Origin: Bettongia penicillata ogilbyi
Lineage: Eukaryota > Chordata > Mammalia > Diprotodontia > Potoroidae
Assembly (NCBI GenBank): GCA_023548195.1
Contig: JAJHZJ010000121.1
Location: forward strand, 1,364,220 to 1,428,219
DNA: 64,000 nt
Direction of reading: 5' to 3'
The notes beneath the pieces are model-generated. The model ran no database searches. It had not been told where the DNA came from and saw only the letters and a list, made by a program, of their open reading frames with translations. Below, in pieces: positions 55,883 to 64,000 of the stretch. Positions within the stretch are counted from its first letter, which is position 1, and each line of letters starts with the position of its first letter. The translations under genes were made by a program, and so were the position numbers.

Positions 55883-56145
55883 CAGTGTGAGATGGGCCTG
55901 AGAGACCTTTTAGTTTGGGTTTTGAATCTTTTTTGTAACTTTTTGTACAGACCCCTTTGGAAGTGTGATGAAGCATTGCAATTCCTTCTCAGAATAATAT
56001 TTTTAAATAATTGAAAGATATGCTAAATTTCAGCTAGAGATTAATGAAAATAAAGATGTAATATTTTTTCCTATCCCAGTTCATAGTAAGAACCTCTGGT
56101 CTAGTCTAATTCCCTCCCCCAATTTTATAAATAAAATCAATAACA
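55883..56145 (-). mobile_element. MIR3-like SINE split by a hAT element
   Basis: The left part is 'gagatgggcctgagagacct'. The right part is 'ggtctagtctaattccctcc' and 'cccaattttataaataaa'. The split falls near the 'atctagtcc' position. Confidence 0.6.
55917..56098 (+). mobile_element. hAT-like element (family 1)
   Basis: 'gggttttgaatctttttt', 'acagacccctttggaagtgt', 'gatgaagcattgcaattcct', 'tctcagaataatatttttaa' and the right end 'gttcatagtaagaacctct', which is inverted relative to the left end. Confidence 0.7.
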
Positions 56146-56444
56146 TTAATAAATAAAAATAATATAAATAAAAAAACAAAGTTTAAGTGGAGAGAGTTCT
56201 AAAGAGCAAATTCATTTTTCTTTTTATGTAAATGTAGTGTTTACTTCATAATACATTTTGTTTTTGAGAGGAAAGGTAACTATGGTAGGGGAGGCAAAGG
56301 TTTATTTTACTAATTAAATTTTGCCTTGGTACTTCATATATACTGGGTAGTAGAGTTGGCCAGTAAAGACCATGAGGATTGTGTGAGATGAAAGGGGAAA
56401 ATCATGATAACCATAGATAAAAGTTAGTTTTGAATTCTGGAGCT

Positions 56445-56458
56445 CGTGTGTGTGTGTT

Positions 56459-56515
<57 letters not shown>

Positions 56516-56533
56516 GTGAGAGAGAGAGAGAGG
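56445..56533. repeat. Compound (TG)n(GA)n microsatellite
   Basis: About 50 bases of TG switch directly to about 40 bases of GA. The open frame across it on the minus strand (56402-56671) is low complexity only. Confidence 0.97.
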
Positions 56534-56578
56534 CGGCGGGGGTGGGGGGAGACAAAAAGAAACAGAGAGAGACTCAGA

Positions 56579-56735
56579 GAGATCCTTTTGACAATTTGAT
56601 GAAGCCTGTAGACTTCTCAGAATAATATTTTTAAATCTATAAAATAAAATGCAGTTACAAAGGAAGACCATTATATTAAAAGTGTTATCAAAATATTAAA
56701 AAAAAAACAAGTTCATGGACCTTAAGTTCACGGAG
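56579..56735 (+). mobile_element. hAT-like element (family 1), left end missing
   Basis: 'gatccttttgacaatttgat', 'gaagcctgtagacttctcag', 'aataatatttttaaatctat', 'gcagttacaaaggaagacca' and 'acaagttcatggaccttaag'. The left terminus is lost next to the microsatellite. Confidence 0.75.
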
Positions 56736-56752
56736 CCCCCCCACCCCCCAAT

Positions 56753-57139
56753 AGAAAATGTGAACTGTAAGCTTCCTTGAGGTCAGAATTGACTTTTTGG
56801 ACTTTGTATTCCCTGTGTTTTAGCATAGTGCATAGCACTTTTGTTGTTCTGTCATTTCAGCTGTGTCCAACTCTACTTGACCCTGTTTGGGGGTTTTCTT
56901 GGCAAAGATACTGGGGTAGTTTGCAATTTCCTTCTTCAGCTCATTTTATAGATGAGGAAACTGAGGCAGACAGGGTTAAGTGGCTTGCCCAAGGTCATAC
57001 AGCTAGTAAGTATCTGAAACTGAATTTGAACTCAGGAAAATAAGTCTTCTGACTTCAGGCCTGGTAGGCTATCCACTCCATCACCTAGCTACCTCAGCAT
57101 AGTACATAGTAACACTTAAAGATGTTCATTGCATTGAAT
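56753..57139 (+). mobile_element. L2-like LINE 3' end split by a SINE
   Basis: 'gtgaactgtaagcttccttg', 'aggtcagaattgactttttg' and 'gtgttttagcatagtgcata' lie left. The tail 'gtacatagtaacacttaaag' with 'atgttcattgcattgaat' lies right of the inserted SINE. Confidence 0.8.
56841..57095 (-). mobile_element. Marsupial tRNA-derived SINE, full length, with target duplication
   Basis: Antisense: 'tcatttcagctgtgtccaac', 'gggggttttcttggcaaaga', 'atgaggaaactgaggcagac', 'cttgcccaaggtcatacagc', 'atcacctagctacc'. The flanks agcatagtgcatagcac (from 56822) and agcatagtacatagtaacac (from 57096) are a slightly diverged target-site duplication of L2 sequence. Confidence 0.9.
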
Positions 57140-57305
57140 AATAGTCAAGTCAAGCCAACATTTATTAAATATCTCCTCTGTGCTGGACAGTGTACTAAGG
57201 GCTGAACATATTAAAAAAAGACCAAAAATCCCCAATCCCTGCTGTCAAGGAGCTCAGGAGACAGCATGCAAACAACTATGTGTAAACAAAATGTATACAA
57301 GGTAT
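57140..57305 (-). mobile_element. L2-like LINE 3' end, antisense
   Basis: 'ccaacatttattaaatatct', 'tgtgctggacagtgtactaa', 'tccctgctgtcaaggagctc' and 'catgcaaacaactatgtgta'. It abuts the 3' end of the sense L2 at 57139. Confidence 0.8.
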
Positions 57306-58290
57306 TTGTTGCTGGTCCATATTTTTTTAAAGGAAAAAATGGAATATACTTAGATTCTTCTGATGATAATAATGCCAAGTCAGTTACTGCATCTGCTTCA
57401 GTTTTGTCCATTTTAAGTGGGTACAATCCAGATTGATTTAGTACAAGAGTCATTTATTAAGCTGCAATCTTTCCCCATCTGGCTCAGTTCCATCAATAAT
57501 TTTTACAGAATCTTTATCAGTCAGGTTCCTTCAGTTTCACTCTCTTCCTCTTGACAGTGTCAAGAGAAGCAAAGAGAAAGCAGTGAACTCCCTAGTAAAT
57601 GTGGCAAAAATGAATTGTGTTTGATTTTAGTGTATTTTCCCACAGATGTCACAGGCAACCATAAATACTTTATCACTCTAAGAATATCTTAGCAGTTTAA
57701 ATTCATGGATGTACATATATATATATATATATTCATGTAGAAGGTTTTATTATACTTTGATTTTTAAAAAATGTGAGGTGACTTTTAATTCTTCAGCATT
57801 TAATTTTAAAAAAATCCATACTGTTGAATCTTCAGGAACACATGCATAGAGATAGCTTTCTGGTTGGTCATTTGGCAGCATATGAGAATCTAAAGCTTTC
57901 CTCTTTTGACCTGTCAGCCAAGTGTATGAAATCGATAGGTCCTCTTAAAGTTGATAACTTTGAATTTAGCCTAAGCCTTCTGAGGAAAGATAGACTCTCC
58001 AAGGCTATCATAATCCCTTTCCATTATTATATTTGCTCATTTTACAGATGGAGATGACTTTTCTTAAGGTATTTCAATGGGAACAATCTTTTTTTTGTCC
58101 ACTTCTTTCTCTGGTGCCAGCTGTATCTTGTTCTAGAAGTTAATTTGGTTGGGAGGATATCACTAGAAAGCTGAAACTGCTGTGCATGCCAGTGTGTATG
58201 TGTGTGTATTTTCTCAGGAGACCTCATGGGAAGAAATTTGGGGGAATACTTAAAAATCTTCAAATAAAAGGAGGAATATAAGACAATATA
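57306..58290. other. Unique sequence with a short (AT)n
   Basis: No gene recognised. A (TA)n run lies at 57714-57732. Confidence 0.45.
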
Positions 58291-58552
58291 AGGGCAGCTG
58301 GGTGGCACAGTGGATAGATTTCTGGACCTGGAGTCAGGAAGATTCATCTTCATAAATTCAAATATGACCTCAGACACTTGCTGTATGACCCTCGGCAAGT
58401 TATTTAACCCTGTTTGCCTCAGTTTTCTCATCTGTAAAATGAGCTGAAGAAGGAAATGGCAAACCACTCTAGTATATTTGCCAAGAAAACCCCAAATGGG
58501 GTCATGGAGAGTTGGACGTGACTGAAAAGAACTGAACAACTGTAACAAGAAA
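58291..58552 (+). mobile_element. Marsupial tRNA-derived SINE, full length
   Basis: 'gggcagctgggtggcacagt' carries a perfect A-box match tggcacagtgg (58303-58313); the B-box region is degraded ('aattcaaatatgacct'). It continues 'ctcagttttctcatctgtaa', 'ggaaatggcaaaccactcta' and 'aaaaccccaaatggggtcat'. The 180-codon open frame on the minus strand (58042-58584) runs through this SINE and is not a gene. Confidence 0.92.
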
Positions 58553-59434
58553 CCAAATACTTGACAGACATGTAAGACTTTCATTCCTTTTCAAGTTCTC
58601 TATCAATAAAAGTTCATTAAAAATGTCGAGTATTATAATAATTTCTTATATCACAATGACAGAAAACAGTATCAAGTACAGCAAACAATAAGCCAGTTTA
58701 TGGAATTTCCACACAAACATCTGTAATAGCTTAAATTTATAAAATATGCCCACAGGGGATATTTGTATTCATTATCACATTTCATCTTCACAACCACCTA
58801 TGTTTTTATGTATAGGAGGAAACATAAACATAAATATAAACCTTGCTTATGACTGTCTACTATGCTGTCTGAGGAGTCCTGTAAATGCCATAATTAAAAA
58901 TCACTGCACATGCCACCCTGTGCACACATGTAATTGAATTAGAGGAGATGTCAGAGTACTCATGTATTCATGACTAACAACAGGAGGTTCATTACTGTAG
59001 ACTTGAAGTGAGGGATATGCTTTGATCTGGGGACACAAGCAAAAATTACTTTAAGTAAAAGTTAAATGAAAAAGGCCAAAAAACCCTGGCGTGAACATTT
59101 GAATAAATGTAAGACTTATAGGTAAAGAATGAATGGTTTTCATAGTATGTAAATGGCTTAATTATGTGAAACAAATAAACCCTTACTGGTTAAATTATTT
59201 TGGGGATGGCATAGAGCTTTGAAAATTTGATAATTTTTTCTCATCTATTTCTAGAGTACAGAAAGAGTATAAAATAGGCATCTGAATGAATACCTATTGG
59301 ATGCTTACAAGGAAAAAACCAAACCTCAAAAAGACCAACTTGACTTCTACAGCTAATCTCCACTATTCCCATAACACTTGGTGCATTATTGTACTCTATA
59401 GTTATATAAAATAATTTTAAAATGAAAACTAATA
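58553..59434. other. Unique sequence, nothing recognised
   Basis: No gene or repeat signature found. Confidence 0.4.
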
Positions 59435-59530
59435 AAAAGTATTTATTAATAAGCACAAAGTATTTGTAAGGCACTGGGCTAAGAATTGGGGATACAAATC
59501 CAAAAGAAACAGTTCCTATTGCCTAAGTAG
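59435..59530 (-). mobile_element. L2-like LINE 3' tail, antisense
   Basis: 'gtatttgtaaggcactgggc' and 'taagaattggggatacaaat' followed by 'acagttcctattgcc'. Confidence 0.65.
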
Positions 59531-59714
59531 TTTATTTTTGGAGGGGGAAGGCTGCTCATGTGGTTGGGAGCTAGGGAAAAATGTTTTGATCTGAGAAGTA
59601 ACAGGAAGTGTTGAGTGGAGCTTCGGGTGGTGAGTTGACTTGCCTTTAGCATATGTGGTGGTAGAGTTGAAGTGAAGAGTGGGAGTGAAAGGTGGGCTTA
59701 ACTGCACTGGTAGT

Positions 59715-59880
59715 ATGACCAAGTCATCAACTTAAGCATTTATTAAGTGCTGACTATATGCTAGATTCTTTGCTACGGGATGGAGATACAAACAGAAGGA
59801 ACCAAAAAAAATACACAAACTCTATCTTCAAGGAACTTACTTTCTAATGAAGTTGGAACATTAGTTGGGGGCTTTAGGCA
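59715..59880 (-). mobile_element. L2-like LINE 3' tail, antisense
   Basis: 'cttaagcatttattaagtgc', 'tgactatatgctagattctt' and 'atcttcaaggaacttacttt'. It is a second copy, same direction, about 280 bases from the first. Confidence 0.7.
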
Positions 59881-60447
59881 TACTAGTATAGTGGGCTCTC
59901 ACCAATCCAGAAATTACAGCCCTAGGGTCAGAATTCCAGTAACTGTAGCTAGAACTTGTCAGAAAGATGGCGTCGGACTGCCCTCCTCACAGTCAGGCAA
60001 GTTTTGATGAATCTTGATGTACCAGGAATTTGAGAAGCACTTCCTCTGGCTGATATAGCGATGGTTTGGGATTTTTTTTTATTTTTTGGAAAATTTCCTC
60101 CTTTTATCATGTTTTGCTTTGTTTCATCCCAGAAAGGAAAGTCTTTACTCATTTCGCCCTGAGCCCTTGGTTGCTTTATTTTTATCTTTACTTGATAGTA
60201 ATTGGACAAGTTTATTTGTCTCATACATTATTTCCATAGAAGGAAAAAAAAATGAAGTCTCAGAACACATGTTGAAAATGACAAAATAAGTACATCAAAG
60301 TACAGAGCAAATTGTACAGAAATCATGACATGAATGCAAAAATGCCATTTTCCTTTTCTTTTCCATTCTTCTTTTGAACCAGCAATCCTTACCAATGAAG
60401 AGAAAAGAAGCTAAAGGATCCCATCAGTTGGAAAGTGAATTTTTAGC

Positions 60448-60708
60448 TAGATGTCACAGAGGATGGATTGCTGAACTTGGAGTCAGAAAGACCTAGGTGA
60501 ATCAATTTCCTGCCACAGTTATAAATTATAGCTGTATAACCCTGGGCAGATCACTTAACCTACATTGTTAGCCTCAGTTTCCTCATGTGCAAATAATGGA
60601 GATATCATTGTACCTACCTCACTGGCTTATTGAGAGGATAAAGTGAGATTAACATATCTAAAACACTTTGTAAACTTTCAAGTGCTATATAAATGCTAGC
60701 TATCACTT
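60448..60708 (+). mobile_element. MIR-like SINE with tRNA-type head
   Basis: 'tagatgtcacagaggatgga', 'cttggagtcagaaagaccta', 'taaccctgggcagatcactt', 'cctcagtttcctcatgtgca', 'gtacctacctcactggctta' and 'acactttgtaaactttcaag'. Confidence 0.8.
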
Positions 60709-63534
60709 TAAGGGAAAATGTAGTTTAAACTTTCCCTAAGGTAACACTGGAATCAAGATTACAAGATTTAAAGTTGAAAGTGACCTAAGAGAGTGATGAT
60801 GAAGTACAAGTTAAGAGCAAACCTTTTCCTCAGTTCCCCCCCACATCCTTGGATGTGGCTCTAGTTTCAGTCATAGACAATTCAGAGTTTGGCTGTAGGA
60901 TTACAGTCAATTCTCAAGTAACATGCTTACTTGACAAAGTGGACCACTGTCACATGATACGGCTTCTAGACTACCTTCTAGCCTCCAGGAGTTTGGTGAA
61001 TTAGGGACATAGCAATACTTTTCATATCCCTCTATTTGGGAAAGTTCTGAAAGATTGGAAATATGTCTTGTTCACTTGTACTGTGTAATAAGTGAATAGT
61101 TTAACCTGTTTTCCAGGTTAACAGTGCTTTCAAAAGAACCCCCAAAAAGTGAATTCAAGTCTTTGTTATTAATCATGGACTCTGACCTTTGACTGTTGTC
61201 CTATGGGATACAAGCAAAGGTTACTTTTTTAAATTTTTTAAAAAAGGTAACTACATGATTTTAAAGCATCCCCCCAAAAGCAAAATATGAATAACTCTGG
61301 GGAAAAAAATCCTGAGCTCAGAATAATAAGCTTACAATTTGGTGTTTTGGAGAAAAAGATCTTTTCCCTCTCTTTTTGTAGTTCTCCAAGACCCAGCTGA
61401 GCTATTGTGACAATTAATGAATATAAAATGCCCTTCTCTCTTTGTGAATAGTTTGGCAGTGGTGGCTGAACAATTTCAGGCATGAGAAGAGAATAAAGCC
61501 TTAGACCAATGAATAGCTGACATCTAACCCCTGTTCATTTCCTGGACTGGAGGCACACTTGATTTGTGTAAGAGTTAAAGAAATAAACCTAAAATGTTGT
61601 GGTACGTGTTTCTTATAGATTTCTTGTTCTTCAAAATATCTTTTAGAAATTCTAATAATCACAGGCTGTATTAAATTAACATAGTTGTGACAAAAGCAAA
61701 AAATGATTGTTAAAAGTCTTAAGTGGACTAAAAGATACCATTTCCCTTCTTTTATGGAATGAAGTAGGACAATAATAAAAATGTATTTGTTGAGTTAGCA
61801 GTGATATCATTTTGTCAGACTCATTTCATATCACCAGTGATGTAAAGCATGACTGTAATAGTAGACCTCTCTTTGTTTGACCTCGCCTGGTGATACAGTT
61901 GATGGAACGCAAGTATAAAGATGAGTACCTTCCGGAATTTTTTGCCTCCCCCTTACCTGTGTTTCTTTCATAAAAGCTTCTAAAAAGAAACAATCATAAA
62001 ACTACTATATGTAGCTGATGAAGCTGTCCAGGGCCCTAATGCACACAAACATGCATCCGATAATATGAAATGAGTTCAGCTCTGTACTCCAAAAGATTAG
62101 TCTGAGTGAAACAGATCTCAACTTACTGTGTCCAGGTAAAACTTATTGCATCCATAGGTTGTGCCTAACTGAACTATAAGGACTTAAAAGGGGTGGGGAA
62201 GAGGGAATTGGTATTTTAGGTGCCTATTATGTGCCAGACACAGCAAATGAATTCATTTTAGATGAGTTGATATATTTTATTAAGAAAAACAAAGATACTT
62301 TAGTCTGAGGTATGGGATGTGACACTCTGTGGTATCAAATTCCAAACAAGTATCGAAGTGTAGTGGTTTTCAGTTCCTTGTGCTGTTCTTCTTCAAACTT
62401 GAGTCTTGTTTAAGCATAATTTATTTTCTCCAAAGTGACAGAAATTGATACGTTTTGCAGTTGTGTAGTAAAGGGGGAGGAAAGGAGAGAATGACATTTC
62501 CTTCTGAAATTAACACTATTTTTACTGACGGACAGGGTTGAGGAGAGTAGTCTAAATTTTGGGATAAGACAGTTGGAACCATGTGTTTAAAAAGTTTTTT
62601 TTAATGCTCTGTGGGTTTTATTTGGTTATTCACTGTTTAAAAATACTTGTCCACCTAACTTTATGTGCAAATACAGAAAAGCTACCAGTTGGGTTAGGAT
62701 GATAATGCAAAAAAAATATCATCTGGATTTTGGGGGAATATACATATTTTAAAATAAATCTCACCAAAATCCTTGTGGTTTTATTCTAGTTTTTAAAATA
62801 AACCCACTGATCCTTTTAATTAATTTTTGGATAGGGTATCCATAGAATAAGCTTGCAGCTACCTTCCCATTATAGAACTACATTGATTTCTACTCTGTGA
62901 TTTCATTTAAATCTTTAAGTATCACATGTTTACAACCATCATAATTTAAGCATGAAGATTTGAATATTTTAGGAAGACTGATGATGCTGTCCAAGTTAGT
63001 GTATAGCCCTCAACAATTTTCTGTCAAGAAACTTCTCTCTCTTCCCCCTTGCCAATTTTTAAAACATTGCTGTAATTTCTATTAGTGTTCTACTAAAGTT
63101 GACTCCCTGCTGATTCCATTACTTCGTGAATCAAAAGCCATAGGCTCATTTTATTGGAGTTTAATTTTGGTATTTGCGTTTTGGCTTGAATAGCAAATAC
63201 TTTTTAACAATGAATAGTTTTCCCTGAGGAGTTGAAAGCTCTTCTTAAACAGTACATAAATCACCATTTAGGTAGAGAGCTGCAATTAGATGATAATTGG
63301 CGATAGAAACTTGGGCAAATCCTTATTCACATCAGTTCTAAGATTGTGGTCTCCAGAGGTCCTGTGGACTGAAATGTTTTAGGTTTAATCCTATCCCCCC
63401 TATCCAGTCCATTTTATCGTGTTAATTTGAATTGATGTTAAAAAAGTAAAAAAATAACCAAACCTCAAACTTTTTAAAGTATAGGAATATTATATTGAAT
63501 GGACATTTTGCTTAGAGAGCAGTTGAAGGAAGGG
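60709..63534. other. Unique sequence
   Basis: About 2.8 kb without gene or strong repeat signature. A short antisense L2-like patch lies at about 62213-62245. Blocks at 61860-62200 and 62940-63330 are listed as possible conserved non-coding elements. Confidence 0.45.
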
Positions 63535-63580
63535 ATCAGATCCACTGACTCTGAACCCAGCACTCTTTCCATTGGGTAGC
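63535..63580 (-). mobile_element. MIR-like SINE fragment
   Basis: 'cagatccactgactctgaac' and 'ccagcactctttccattggg' form the antisense MIR head. Only about 45 bases remain. Confidence 0.5.
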
Positions 63581-64000
63581 AGTGGATTCTGGGGTTAAGG
63601 AGGTATCCACTTAAGTCACTGAAAGAAGCTACAGTTGGAAATTCCCTTCCAGATGCCCAGAAGGCAAAGTGAAGCATTGTGCTAGGATGGAGGCCCACTA
63701 CTTCCCACTTCTCATTCTCATTCTTCCTTTCTATTATTAGGGTGTTCTGTGTCCTCAAAGAACTAACATTCAAAAAAGAGAATTTTTAAGACCCTTGCTG
63801 TCCTAATTGAAGAGTGACTGACCTCTAACAAACCGGCTCCCTCCATATTTTATATTTTACCCCAAATATTTTGTTCATTCAAAAAACCTCTTCCATTCTT
63901 TTCTCTGCAATTAAATTGGGGTAGTTCTAAGAAGGCTAAGGATTATGTGATTCCCTTAGAAGCTATTTCATCATTATAGATACGGTTCTACCTAATGCTG
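63581..64000. other. Unique sequence to window end, nothing recognised
   Basis: The 99-codon frame at 63474-63773 (-) overlaps the MIR fragment and shows no domain. Confidence 0.4.

Noticed and set aside
56402..56671. 89-codon minus-strand frame
   Set aside because: It is the translation of the (TG)n(GA)n microsatellite.
58042..58584. Longest open frame (180 codons, minus strand)
   Set aside because: It runs antisense through a full-length tRNA-SINE (58291-58552), has no domain, and lacks any exon context.
63474..63773. 99-codon minus-strand frame
   Set aside because: It overlaps a MIR fragment and has no domain.
1..64000. CRISPR array, prokaryotic operon, defence or phage system
   Set aside because: No regularly spaced direct repeats, no ribosome-binding-site-led gene clusters and no long ORFs; the dispersed similar sequences are SINE, L2, L1 and hAT copies typical of a marsupial.

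Overview
The window looks like AT-rich, CpG-poor non-coding DNA from a marsupial genome. I found no exon, RNA gene or operon I could support. The marsupial reading rests on repeat families: tRNA-derived SINEs whose 5' end matches 'gcagctaggtggcacagtgg', SINEs with an RTE-type 3' tail, marsupial-type L1 3' ends, dense MIR/MIR3(MAR1)-like CORE-SINEs, L2 3' ends and short hAT elements. All family names come from memory of consensus sequences, not from a database search. The species and locus are not identifiable from the sequence; it could be an intron or an intergenic gene desert.

Layout. 1-9.9 kb: CORE-SINE fragments, two sense L1 3' ends (2.4-3.2 and 7.7-8.4 kb) and L2 tails. 9.9-13.5 kb: a long stretch I could not classify, then two SINE-like or LINE-tail-like segments. 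14.5-24.5 kb: a composite SINE with intact pol III boxes (15.05 kb), an antisense L1 bounded by a target-site duplication (17.1-17.6 kb), hAT elements and a three-level nest (22.5-23.0 kb). 24.5-32.6 kb: mostly unique sequence, with simple repeats, one L2 end and a block rich in homeodomain-like cores (31.5-31.9 kb). 32.6-39.3 kb: a non-LTR retrotransposon ORF relic, a 280-bp pyrimidine tract with a long (TC)n, several SINEs, a MER5-like hAT and a second antisense L1. 39.3-41.7 kb: unique AT-rich sequence. 41.7-43.5 kb: one L2 copy split by three SINEs. 44.5-60.7 kb: SINE/L2/L1/hAT mosaic, with clear duplications at 53.29/53.48 and 56.82/57.10 kb. 60.7-64 kb: largely unique sequence.

No genes work together here. 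The content is a layered record of retrotransposition (old MIR/L2, then hAT and L1, then tRNA-SINEs) plus unique blocks that may hold conserved regulatory DNA. All open reading frames are short (180 codons at most). The longest ones fall on repeats, simple-sequence tracts or composition-driven stretches.
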